Of a stretch of DNA of 64,000 nt, positions 48,747 to 55,658 are shown piece by piece (position 1 is the stretch's first letter; each line of letters begins with the position of its first letter). This DNA comes from Paucibacter sp. DJ2R-2 (lineage in GTDB: Bacteria > Pseudomonadota > Gammaproteobacteria > Burkholderiales > Burkholderiaceae_C): the NCBI RefSeq assembly GCF_025717675.1, contig NZ_JAJIRT010000001.1:62001-126000 (forward strand), written 5' to 3'. Position numbers and translations under genes: made by a program. The notes beneath the pieces were generated by a model, which saw nothing but the letters and a program-made list of their open reading frames with translations, was not told the DNA's origin and did no database searches.

Positions 48747-49196
48747 TTTCTGGCTTCGTCGCACGATGTAAGGGCGGATGTAAGACCATTTGGCGAATCC
48801 CGAGCCAGGGCTTCGGCAACCACGGTCAGGCCGCCAAGAACGAAGCAACACGCGCATTTTCGCCAACGCGCACTTTGCGCGTAGCTCGGTTGGATTGACG
48901 CTGCCGGCGCTCGACGCGCCGCTTTCCGGCGCGACCATCGATGGCTTTCCGCGCAATTCCCTATGCTCTGTATCGAGGTTGCGAAGCAGGCCCAGCGGCG
49001 CACTGAACGATGCGCCGCCCAACGAGGCATTGCAGCTGAACTTCCCGCGCGCAGAAGCACATCGCTGATTTTGCAATTGCCGGGACTCTTGCGGCCGGCA
49101 TCTCGCTTTGATGCGATTCGCAAGAGTCCCCACAAAAAATGGAACCCGGCACATTACTGTTCAACACGGGCCCAATGCCCCGTGTCAAACAAATCA
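48747..49196. other. Left end of island, non-coding
   Basis: About 450 bp between the tRNA terminator and the first island gene. Open frames exist on both strands but none resembles a known protein. It contains a 12-bp inverted repeat (49082-49130) near its right end, treated separately. Confidence 0.5.
49082..49130. promoter_or_regulatory. 12-bp inverted repeat upstream of the mobilisation genes (candidate oriT or operator)
   Basis: GGGACTCTTGCG (49082-49093) is exactly inverted at 49119-49130 with a 25-base spacer, about 70 bp before the excisionase-like gene and 285 bp before the MobV-type relaxase. MobV relaxases nick at inverted repeats upstream of their own gene, so this is a candidate oriT; it could instead be the binding site of the HTH protein. 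Confidence 0.45.
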
Positions 49197-49418
49197 ATGG
49201 CGCAAAAGACAAGACCGCTCATCACCCCGCTCGACCAAGAAGCCCGCTCCGCGCTGCCGACGGACGAGGCCGCGTACCACCTCAACAGGTCGCCGCAGAC
49301 GCTACGCCTTTGGGCATGCAAGGACAACGGCCCACTCCGGCCATCCAGGATCAACGGCCGCTTGGTCTGGTCCGTCGACTTGATCCGCAGCCTGATCGCC
49401 GGAGTGACCTGCGCGTGA
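49197..49418 (+). CDS. Excisionase-like helix-turn-helix protein
   Basis: Small DNA-binding protein, 73 aa. The central part DEAAYHLNRSPQTLRLWACKDNGPLRPSRINGRLVW is a MerR/AlpA-like winged helix-turn-helix, the type found in excisionases and island regulators. The ATG at 49197 begins MAQKTRPLITPLDQ. Its stop overlaps the GTG start of the relaxase (GTGA), so the two are co-translated. It probably controls relaxase expression or island excision; which of these cannot be told from sequence. Confidence 0.75.
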   Translation: MAQKTRPLITPLDQEARSALPTDEAAYHLNRSPQTLRLWACKDNGPLRPSRINGRLVWSVDLIRSLIAGVTCA

Positions 49419-50314
49419 GTAGCGTTTTCCTCAAAGCCAAGACCATCAGCGGCACCGCAAGGCTGCTGTACGCGATCAAGCACAACCGCCGCCAGATCCC
49501 GGAGAAGGATGGCCGGCGACGTCGTATCGATCCGGACCTTGCGCATCTGAACGCGCACCTGACGGGCACGGCCGCTGCTAGCGAAGTAACGGCATACGCG
49601 CGGGCATGGCTTGAGGCCGCCGGCGTCGTTCCCCGAAAGAATGCAATCCTGTGCATCGAGTTCGTCATCAGCCTGCCCACTCGACACCACACCGAGCTGC
49701 GCCAGTTCTTCGCTGACGCTACCGCATGGCTTGGCCGTCGCTATGGAGGCGAGGGCAACATACTGAGCGCCGACATCCACTACGACGAGGCGAAGCGACA
49801 CCTGCATGTCCTCGTCATGCCGCTCATCAATGGCAAGTTGAGCGGAAGTAAGGCCCTCGGTGGCCTGGCAGACCTGTTCCGCCTGCACCAGCAGTTCGGA
49901 GACGAGGTGGCCGCCAAGTACGGCCTAACCATGCTGGCAGGTCGCTTGTCCACCAAGGAGAAGGAATACCTCGCGGCTGCCGTCATCCGGCGGCTGCACG
50001 AACGGCACAGTCCACTTTTGCGCGACGAGACCTGGCCCTCGATCCGCGATGCGATCCACAGGGACCCTGTCCCCTTCGCGCACGACATCGACATGGGCGA
50101 AGTGGCTGGCCAGCCGCCGCCGAAGACCGCGCACTCCGGCGCTTCCGTACCCGCCGCAAAGAAGAATGGCGATGACAGAAGCCAAGATCAGCCGCGCCGC
50201 TATCGGCCTCCGGCCAGATCGCCCAAGAAGTCCTCGCTACAGCCGGCGCGCTCGGTTGCAGGCAAGGTTGCAAAAAGTTGCACCCGGCAAGGCATCCTGC
50301 AACCAGCTCCCTAG
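49415..50314 (+). CDS. MobV/Pre-family relaxase (plasmid mobilisation or recombination protein)
   Basis: Predicted DNA-nicking relaxase that would start conjugative transfer of the island with a helper plasmid; 299 aa. Motif I region AIKHNRRQ with IDPDLAHLNAHL and motif III IHYDEAKRHLHVLVMPL (HxDE-x-x-HxH type) are the MobV signature; a GSKALGGLADLFRLHQQFGDEVA segment follows. The tail (about 235-299) is Lys/Arg/Pro-rich. The protein is shorter than many MobV relaxases. GTG at 49415 overlaps the stop of the HTH gene. No coupling protein or type IV secretion gene is present, so the element would be mobilisable, not self-transmissible. Confidence 0.8.
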   Translation: MSSVFLKAKTISGTARLLYAIKHNRRQIPEKDGRRRRIDPDLAHLNAHLTGTAAASEVTAYARAWLEAAGVVPRKNAILCIEFVISLPTRHHTELRQFFADATAWLGRRYGGEGNILSADIHYDEAKRHLHVLVMPLINGKLSGSKALGGLADLFRLHQQFGDEVAAKYGLTMLAGRLSTKEKEYLAAAVIRRLHERHSPLLRDETWPSIRDAIHRDPVPFAHDIDMGEVAGQPPPKTAHSGASVPAAKKNGDDRSQDQPRRYRPPARSPKKSSLQPARSVAGKVAKSCTRQGILQPAP

Positions 50315-50317
50315 CGG

Positions 50318-50920
50318 CTATTCGCCCAGCAGCCTGCCGCAGACGACCATGTGATCAATAGCCATGACCATCGCGGCTCGGTACTTGTCGTTGGCGACCG
50401 AGTCGATGGCTGCGGCGATGCGCAGGGCCTCGCTGCTCAATCCTGACTCTTGCCCCATCTTCCCGGCGACGCGCGGAGCCGTGCGGGCCCGCGACGTGGA
50501 CGCTCCCTTAGCGCTCTTTTGCGCAGTGCTGGCGGCCCCATTGAGTGCGGCGCGACGCAGCAGTTCCAGCCGCTCAACGATCAAGGTCCCCGCCATCTCG
50601 GACAGCGACCTCCTGTCGGCCGCCGCAGCGGCCTCCAACCACTCGAAATCCTCCTGTGAAATGCGGGTCGCAATGCGTGCGCGGCCCCCAGTCAAAGGAA
50701 GCGTCCCAGTGATCTCATTGACCACGGCATCGTCGAGCTTGGCCATGGCCGCCTTGATTTCGTTCAGTGAAGCCTCCTGACCAGCGCCGGCATCACGCTG
50801 GAGCAGCGTGCGAGCAATGTCTCCGACGGACCGCCTGCAAATGCGCACCAAGGCATGGACGATGGCTGCTTGCTGCGGCGGCATGTAGGCCGTAACGCGG
50901 CCCAGATTGATGTTGCTCAT
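50318..50920 (-). CDS. Possible ribbon-helix-helix mobilisation accessory protein
   Basis: Unassigned 200-aa protein convergent with the relaxase, three bases from its end. A segment at about 83-115 (TRISQEDFEWLEAAAAADRRSLSEMAGTLIVERL) has the pattern of a ribbon-helix-helix DNA-binding unit, as in MobC-like accessory factors. An Ala/Lys/Ser/Arg-rich linker (about 125-155) separates it from a C-terminal helical part. Divergent from the XRE gene across a short palindrome-bearing promoter region. A role in relaxosome formation or copy control is inference. Confidence 0.6.
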   Translation of the reverse strand: MSNINLGRVTAYMPPQQAAIVHALVRICRRSVGDIARTLLQRDAGAGQEASLNEIKAAMAKLDDAVVNEITGTLPLTGGRARIATRISQEDFEWLEAAAAADRRSLSEMAGTLIVERLELLRRAALNGAASTAQKSAKGASTSRARTAPRVAGKMGQESGLSSEALRIAAAIDSVANDKYRAAMVMAIDHMVVCGRLLGE

Positions 50921-50971
50921 GTGCTCGGATGTTTCGACGTGATGTGTCGTGTGTGCAGATATGAGGTCATG

Positions 50972-51032
50972 CTACCAAAACGGTAGTACATCGAGGTGGT
51001 CTTATAGGAACGATCCTCGCCTTTGGGCGAGG
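50972..51032. promoter_or_regulatory. Divergent promoter region with small operator and SD-hiding hairpin
   Basis: CTACC-N5-GGTAG (50972-50986) lies between the divergent RHH-like and XRE genes. A hairpin follows, CCTCGCC / GGCGAGG (51015-51021 with 51026-51032), whose 3' arm contains the GAGG that serves as ribosome-binding site for the XRE gene. Confidence 0.45.
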
Positions 51033-51039
51033 TATTTGC

Positions 51040-51357
51040 ATGTCGGTCATTGGGAGGCGGCTGAAGGCTGCGCGGCTACGCGCCGGGCTGTCTCAGGAAA
51101 GACTCGGCCTTGAAATCGGCCTCGAAGCGGAGTCAGCCAGCGCTCGGATGAATCGATACGAGACTGGCGCGAGGGTGCCCGCGCTCGAACTCATCGAGCG
51201 CGTGGCCTCCACACTCAATATGCCGGCGGCCTACTTTTACACCTCGGACGATTTGGTCGCAGAAATTCTCTGTGCGGTGCATGTGCTGCCAGTTATGGCA
51301 CGGCAGGAAGTTTTGTCCGTCGCTTCAGGGCTGGCCGACATCGCCCGCCAGCAGTGA
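51040..51357 (+). CDS. XRE-family transcriptional regulator
   Basis: 105-aa repressor-like protein. A Cro/CI-type helix-turn-helix fills residues 3-60 (RRLKAARLRAGLSQERLGLEIG then NRYETGARVPALELIERVASTLN), followed by a short C-terminal tail (LCAVHVLPVMARQEVLSVASGLAD). ATG at 51040 is preceded by GAGG seven bases upstream inside a hairpin. It probably controls its own divergent promoter and the facing gene; control of the defence operon is possible but not shown. Confidence 0.88.
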   Translation: MSVIGRRLKAARLRAGLSQERLGLEIGLEAESASARMNRYETGARVPALELIERVASTLNMPAAYFYTSDDLVAEILCAVHVLPVMARQEVLSVASGLADIARQQ

Positions 51358-51452
51358 CGTGCTTGGCTGGGAACAGCTGGCCAGAGCTTCGGTAAAGGCT
51401 CAGGGCGCTGTCCAAGTGCGTGGGTGCACGGCAAGGCTACTGTCAATGCCGG

Positions 51453-51638
51453 TTATTTCTTCCGAGACGCCAAGATCTCCTGCACCTGGCGATCCACTTC
51501 CTTGAAGTGCTGCCTCAGCGACTCGATCTCGGACGGACTCAGGCGGTTTGAAGCGAAAGAGCGGGCGGGCTTCGGACTCTGTGAAGTAGTCGAAGCCTCG
51601 GCCGGTCGCGGTGAGGTTGTGCTCTTTTGGATGGCCAT
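51453..51638 (-). CDS. Island-specific small protein, copy A
   Basis: Unrecognised 61-aa protein. The first half is Ser/Thr/Pro-rich and probably disordered (SPRPAEASTTSQSPKPA); the second is a predicted amphipathic helix NRLSPSEIESLRQHFKEVDR with QVQEILASRKK at the end. It is clearly paralogous to two plus-strand genes at 62006 and 62408: the helix motif LSPSEIE-LRQHFK is shared, and copy A and copy B are identical at DNA level over at least 26 bp. Differences are mainly synonymous, so the frame is real. Function unknown. Confidence 0.65.
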   Translation of the reverse strand: MAIQKSTTSPRPAEASTTSQSPKPARSFASNRLSPSEIESLRQHFKEVDRQVQEILASRKK

Positions 51639-51994
51639 GCTCGAATCAAAGTTCGCCCGGAATTTCCGGGCTCAGTTGAGTTTTAGTGCTGAACTACTTG
51701 CATGCTAGACCCGCAGCCGACAACACCCTGGCACCGCCTACATCGACGAGCCAGCCTGATTCGGGGGATCAAGAGTAAGAAACATATGCCAAGCCATCAG
51801 CCTATTCGGCCAAACGTGCGCTCGCCATCCTGAACATTGCAAGGTCCAGCGCGACTAGCGGCTTGAGGCGGCCCTCTTTCCCTTCAGCGGCAAGTATGTT
51901 TAGTCAATCTGCACTCCGAGGCATGAGGTCCGAGGCATGAGAAAAGGCAGGTGCGGGAGATCGAACAGCTCAATTGATTTCACATGACGGCGCA
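51639..51994. other. Intergenic stretch without a visible gene
   Basis: About 356 bp of mixed composition. A 13-base direct repeat (TCCGAGGCATGAG, near 51915-51942) is the only notable structure. No open frame resembles a known protein. It may be the remains of a mobile element. Confidence 0.4.
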
Positions 51995-52429
51995 TCAACT
52001 TCCGCGACTCGCAGAGACGCGCGTGCGCAGTTTGAAGCCAGTTTGCAGCGCAAGGCGACACAGCGCCCTGCGGTGTGATGGGTGCAGCCATGCAACCCAG
52101 GCTGGAGGCTCACCAAAGCGGGAACGATAGTGCTGCAACTGAGCCTGCCATCCCCAGCCGGTGGCCTGGGGAAAACGATGCGTGATGCTGCGGCCCGAGG
52201 GCAGCTCACACAGTTCAGAAAACTGACCTACCCACGGGTGCTCGCTAAGAATCTCAAGCACTTGGCCGCAGATTCCTGTCGCCGCTGGCCCGCCACCGGG
52301 CGCGACGAACTGCGAAGCTAGCCCGTCGGCGCAGGCCAGAAAGGCGCCCGGATCCTGGCCTAGATAGAAATCCAAAATCTGATCGCCCAGCGAATGAGCT
52401 GGCCCGGAATGAACAGTTTTGGCGTTCAT
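51995..52429 (-). CDS. Hypothetical protein, third gene of DUF3293 module
   Basis: Unrecognised soluble protein, 144 aa. It has no membrane helix and no known motif; noticeable are GQVLEILSEHPWVGQFSELCELPSGRSITHRFP and a Trp-rich QATGWGWQAQLQHYRSRFG. Start ATG at 52429 lies seven bases after the DUF3293 stop, and the composition matches neighbouring island genes, so it is probably expressed with them. The ribosome-binding site is weak, which lowers confidence. Confidence 0.5.
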   Translation of the reverse strand: MNAKTVHSGPAHSLGDQILDFYLGQDPGAFLACADGLASQFVAPGGGPAATGICGQVLEILSEHPWVGQFSELCELPSGRSITHRFPQATGWGWQAQLQHYRSRFGEPPAWVAWLHPSHRRALCRLALQTGFKLRTRVSASRGS

Positions 52430-52436
52430 GCGGCAA

Positions 52437-52883
52437 TCAACGCAAGAGGACCAGTTTCGGCACTGCATCGGCACCGCTCCAGAGAATCGCGTTCTGCTCC
52501 AGGCGTTGGCCGAGCGCCTGGGCATCTTCCAGAGAAAGCCCGATGACGAGGTAGCTGGGTTCGCCAGGCCATTGGTTCGACGCATGCTGCCCGCAGCCCT
52601 CGACGAAATGAACGCCCCGCTCTTGCAGTTCCTGCGCAAGTGCGGCCTGGCGTTGCACATTCTCTTGCTCGCTCAGCGCCCGGCTATATGGGTTGAAGGC
52701 GGTGATGAAGGCACTGCCGCTGGCTCCATGCGAACGATGGATGGCTAGCAAAACGTCGTTGACCAAGTCGACCCTGAGTACGGTCGGTTGATCACCATAG
52801 ACGTGAAAGTCGGTCTGCCGGTAGGCGAGGACCAGGTCCGGAGGGATGCACGTTGTCGACATCAGATCTTGTTCACAGCTCAT
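52437..52883 (-). CDS. DUF3293-family protein
   Basis: Protein of the uncharacterised DUF3293 family, 148 aa. Family marks are AYRQTDFHVYGDQPTVLRVD, SGSAFITAFNPYSRALSEQENVQRQ, EGCGQHASNQWPGEPSYLVIGLSLEDAQALGQRLEQNAILW. The ATG at 52883 overlaps the stop of the 66-aa gene upstream (ATGA). DUF3293 proteins are scattered through bacterial genomes, often near mobile genes; a biochemical role is not established. Cytoplasmic, no signal peptide. Confidence 0.8.
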   Translation of the reverse strand: MSCEQDLMSTTCIPPDLVLAYRQTDFHVYGDQPTVLRVDLVNDVLLAIHRSHGASGSAFITAFNPYSRALSEQENVQRQAALAQELQERGVHFVEGCGQHASNQWPGEPSYLVIGLSLEDAQALGQRLEQNAILWSGADAVPKLVLLR

Positions 52884-53080
52884 GTGGCAAGCTCCCTGTT
52901 GATCAGGTCCCGCAAGTCGCGCAGCTGCGCGGCTGTAAACAGGCCCTGGAACTTCACCTGCTGTTCAGGACGCCGCGCCGTTGGCACATAGCTGATCAGT
53001 CGAAGGCTATGCCCGAATGGCGTCTTGGTGAGTTCCGCCCTCAGTTCAAAGGCAGATGTTGCTTGGATGATGGCCTGCAT
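52880..53080 (-). CDS. Small hypothetical protein upstream of DUF3293 gene
   Basis: Unrecognised 66-aa protein: MQAIIQATSAFELRAELTK at the start, SLRLISYVP and FQGLFTAAQLRDLRDLINRELA at the end. GGAG lies eight bases before the ATG at 53080, which decides the start; the frame is open upstream but without homology. It overlaps the DUF3293 gene by four bases and is the first gene of a three-gene minus-strand unit that diverges from the defence operon. Confidence 0.65.
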   Translation of the reverse strand: MQAIIQATSAFELRAELTKTPFGHSLRLISYVPTARRPEQQVKFQGLFTAAQLRDLRDLINRELAT

Positions 53081-53687
53081 CTCATTTTCTCCACCCCCGC
53101 GTGCCGATATGAAGTCGGCAGCGAGGCGGGGAGCAGCTCGGCAGGCGACCTTTAGGCGTTGTTGACGCGGCGCCAAGTAGTGCTTAAAGCCCGCGACCGG
53201 CTGTTGCCGATGGGCCCAGTCTAGCGCTATGCGGTTTACTCGTCGAATACTCCCTGACGATTGCTCGCGCGCCCTGTAATCCACCTCGCATCGAATCGAA
53301 AGCACGGCGCCCAAAACAGGCCGTTGAGTCTGTCGGTGGAGGTTGGCATCACAGCTTTTGCTGCCAGTCGCGCAGATCAACTGGGACACCACTTTAGGCC
53401 AGATTCGGTCACATAGCCCCCCAGACTAAGCGGCAGCAATGTGAGCAAAGCCGAAGTTCAAACTTGAGGTCTGGATTCCGCAACGCAGCGGTTGCGGTCC
53501 TTCATGTCGGTGGGGCCTACGTCCGGTTTCTATCGCTTTGCGATCGCTGGGTACGCCAGATCTGATTGCGCCCAGGCGAACGCGCGCATTTACTTGCTAA
53601 CATTGATTTGCGCCGGTAGGTGCATTGCGATGTCGACGGTAGATCTGGCGCGCATGAACAATAAATATCCACCAGGGAGCGGTGCCA
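53081..53687. other. Divergent intergenic region between DUF3293 module and defence operon
   Basis: About 600 bp that must hold promoters for both the minus-strand DUF3293 module and the plus-strand five-gene operon. I see no unambiguous -35/-10 pair and no tRNA, terminator or recognisable gene. An AT-rich spot (AACAATAAATATCC, near 53656) just precedes the ribosome-binding site of the first operon gene. Confidence 0.4.
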
Positions 53688-55658
53688 ATGCATATCGAAA
53701 GTGTCACCATCACCGGATTCCGGTGCTATGGCCCAGTCCCGACGGTCATTCATCTCAGCCCAGGCCTGACTGGGTTCGTCGGTGCCAATGCTTCCGGCAA
53801 GACTGCGGCACTCCAAGCCCTCATGCGCCTGTTCGGGGTAACCCGGGCACTCCGCACGGTCGTCCTCTCTGACTTCCATGTGCCACCCACCGAGACCGAG
53901 CGCCCCAAATCGCGGGCGCTGACCATCGATGTGCAGCTGAGTTTGCCGGAGCTGGCGGACGGTAGCGCTACCGCGACAACTGTGGCGCCCGTATTCCGTC
54001 ATGTACGGGTGGAGCGGCCCGGTGGTAGTCCGCTGTGCCGGTTGCGGCTGCGCGCTCGCTGGGATGATGACGGTACGGCCGAAGGTACTGTCAGCCAAGA
54101 ACTGAGCTGGATCGGGACTGCCGAGCCGATCGTCCGCGACGACCAGGCTTTCCCCGTGGCGCCCGCTGACCGTGGCTTGATCCAACTGTTCTACACACCG
54201 GCTAGCCGAGATGCAGCCACGCAGATCCGCGCCACGACAGGGGCTCTAGCCGCGCGTCTGCTCAGGGCGATCGAGTGGTCAGCAGGGACGCAGTCTGCGG
54301 TCAACGCTGCCACGGAACAGCTGATGACCGCGTTTGGCGGCGAGAAGGCCATCCAAGCGATCAGCCAGTCGCTGTCCCAGCGTTGGGACGCCCTGCACGA
54401 GGGCGACATCGACTGCGCGCCGGAGCTCAGCTTGACGAGCCGACGCTTCGAGGAAGTCATCGCACGCATCGGAGTAATGTTCAAGCGCGGCCCGGCAGGC
54501 CAGGACCGTGGGCTGGAGGCCTTGAGCGACGGGCAGCAGTCCCTCTTCTATTTTGCGCTGGCGGCGGCCGTGTTCGATGTGGAGCGGGCTGCGGTCTCAG
54601 GCCGGATCGAGGGGTTCAGATCCGAGGAACTCAGCGTGCCTGCCCTGACCCTCTTCGCCGTTGAGGAGCCGGAGAACCACGTGACTCCGTACTACCTCTC
54701 GCGGATCCTGAAGCAAATCCGCAGTCTCGTGGAGACCGGTGCCGGGCAGGCCTTCGTCAGCAGCCATGCGCCCTCGGTGCTCGGGCGCATCCCACCCGAG
54801 GATGTGCGCTATTGCCGACGCGATGCGGCCAGCGGAACATCGACCGTCCAGCCCATCCCGATGCCCGCCGGCAGCGTCGAGGCGATCAAGTTCGTCCGCA
54901 ATGCCTTCCTGGCCTTCCCGGAGCTGTACTTCGCGCGTTTCGTTCTGCTGGTCGAAGGTGACTCCGAGCGCATCGTGCTGCCGAGGCTGGCCGAGGCCCT
55001 GGACCTCCTGGTCGATCCGTCCTTTGTGGCCATAGTGCCGCTCGGTGGTCGCCATGTGAACCACTTCTGGAGGCTGTTGAAGGGACTGGGCATTCCGTAT
55101 GCCACTCTGCTCGACCTGGACCTGGGGCGCGACGGCGGTGGTTATGGCCGCGTCAAGAACGCGCTGCAGCAACTGCTTGCACTGGGAACCCCTCGGGAGC
55201 AGATCCTGGCCTTGTCTGACGACTCGATCCTGACCGACGAGAAACTGGCAACGATGGATACGTGGGCCAGCGCGAACCTCGAAAGCTGGCTCGACTCTCT
55301 GCAGCACTCGTCGTCGGTCTTCTTCTCTTGGCCCTTGGATCTCGATCTGGCCATGCTGCACGCCTTCCCGGCCGCATATGCAGCCACCATCGAAGGGGCG
55401 GGACCGCGCATGACCAACAAGGCCGCCGCCAGGGTGGTCCTGGGAACGTCGGGATCCGGCCTTGCCGGCTACACCGGCAACGCGCAGCCTTTCGGCGCTC
55501 ACATGGCGGCCTATCGCTATCACTTCCTGACTCATAGCAAGCCCGCCACTCACCTGCGGGCCCTTACGCACATCGATTTGCCCGCGTTGCGTGTCGGCAT
55601 GCCTCCGGTACTCAAGCGTGTGTTGCGGCACATCGCCGCCCAGGTGTCGCAGCTGTGA
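53688..55658 (+). CDS. gajA: OLD-family ATPase/TOPRIM nuclease, Gabija GajA-like
   Basis: Predicted ATP-gated DNA endonuclease of the class 2 OLD family, 656 aa. The SMC/ABC-like ATPase half has Walker A GANASGKT (32-39), a signature-like LSDGQQSLFYFALAAAVF, and Walker B region TLFAVEEPENHVTPY. The TOPRIM half has LLVEGDSERIVLPRL and LLDLDLGRDGG, with the conserved Glu and Asp pair that bind metal. In Gabija, GajA nicks DNA once nucleotides are depleted and pairs with the helicase GajB. ATG at 53688 has GGGAG eight bases upstream. It is longer than the original GajA (about 580 aa). The next gene overlaps by four bases. Confidence 0.82.
   Translation: MHIESVTITGFRCYGPVPTVIHLSPGLTGFVGANASGKTAALQALMRLFGVTRALRTVVLSDFHVPPTETERPKSRALTIDVQLSLPELADGSATATTVAPVFRHVRVERPGGSPLCRLRLRARWDDDGTAEGTVSQELSWIGTAEPIVRDDQAFPVAPADRGLIQLFYTPASRDAATQIRATTGALAARLLRAIEWSAGTQSAVNAATEQLMTAFGGEKAIQAISQSLSQRWDALHEGDIDCAPELSLTSRRFEEVIARIGVMFKRGPAGQDRGLEALSDGQQSLFYFALAAAVFDVERAAVSGRIEGFRSEELSVPALTLFAVEEPENHVTPYYLSRILKQIRSLVETGAGQAFVSSHAPSVLGRIPPEDVRYCRRDAASGTSTVQPIPMPAGSVEAIKFVRNAFLAFPELYFARFVLLVEGDSERIVLPRLAEALDLLVDPSFVAIVPLGGRHVNHFWRLLKGLGIPYATLLDLDLGRDGGGYGRVKNALQQLLALGTPREQILALSDDSILTDEKLATMDTWASANLESWLDSLQHSSSVFFSWPLDLDLAMLHAFPAAYAATIEGAGPRMTNKAAARVVLGTSGSGLAGYTGNAQPFGAHMAAYRYHFLTHSKPATHLRALTHIDLPALRVGMPPVLKRVLRHIAAQVSQL

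Noticed and set aside
51900-52091. 63-codon minus-strand open frame
   Set aside because: Overlaps the end of the 144-aa gene in another frame and has no ribosome-binding site or family match.
53492-53872. 126-codon plus-strand open frame before the defence operon
   Set aside because: Runs into gajA in another frame and shows no coding signal.
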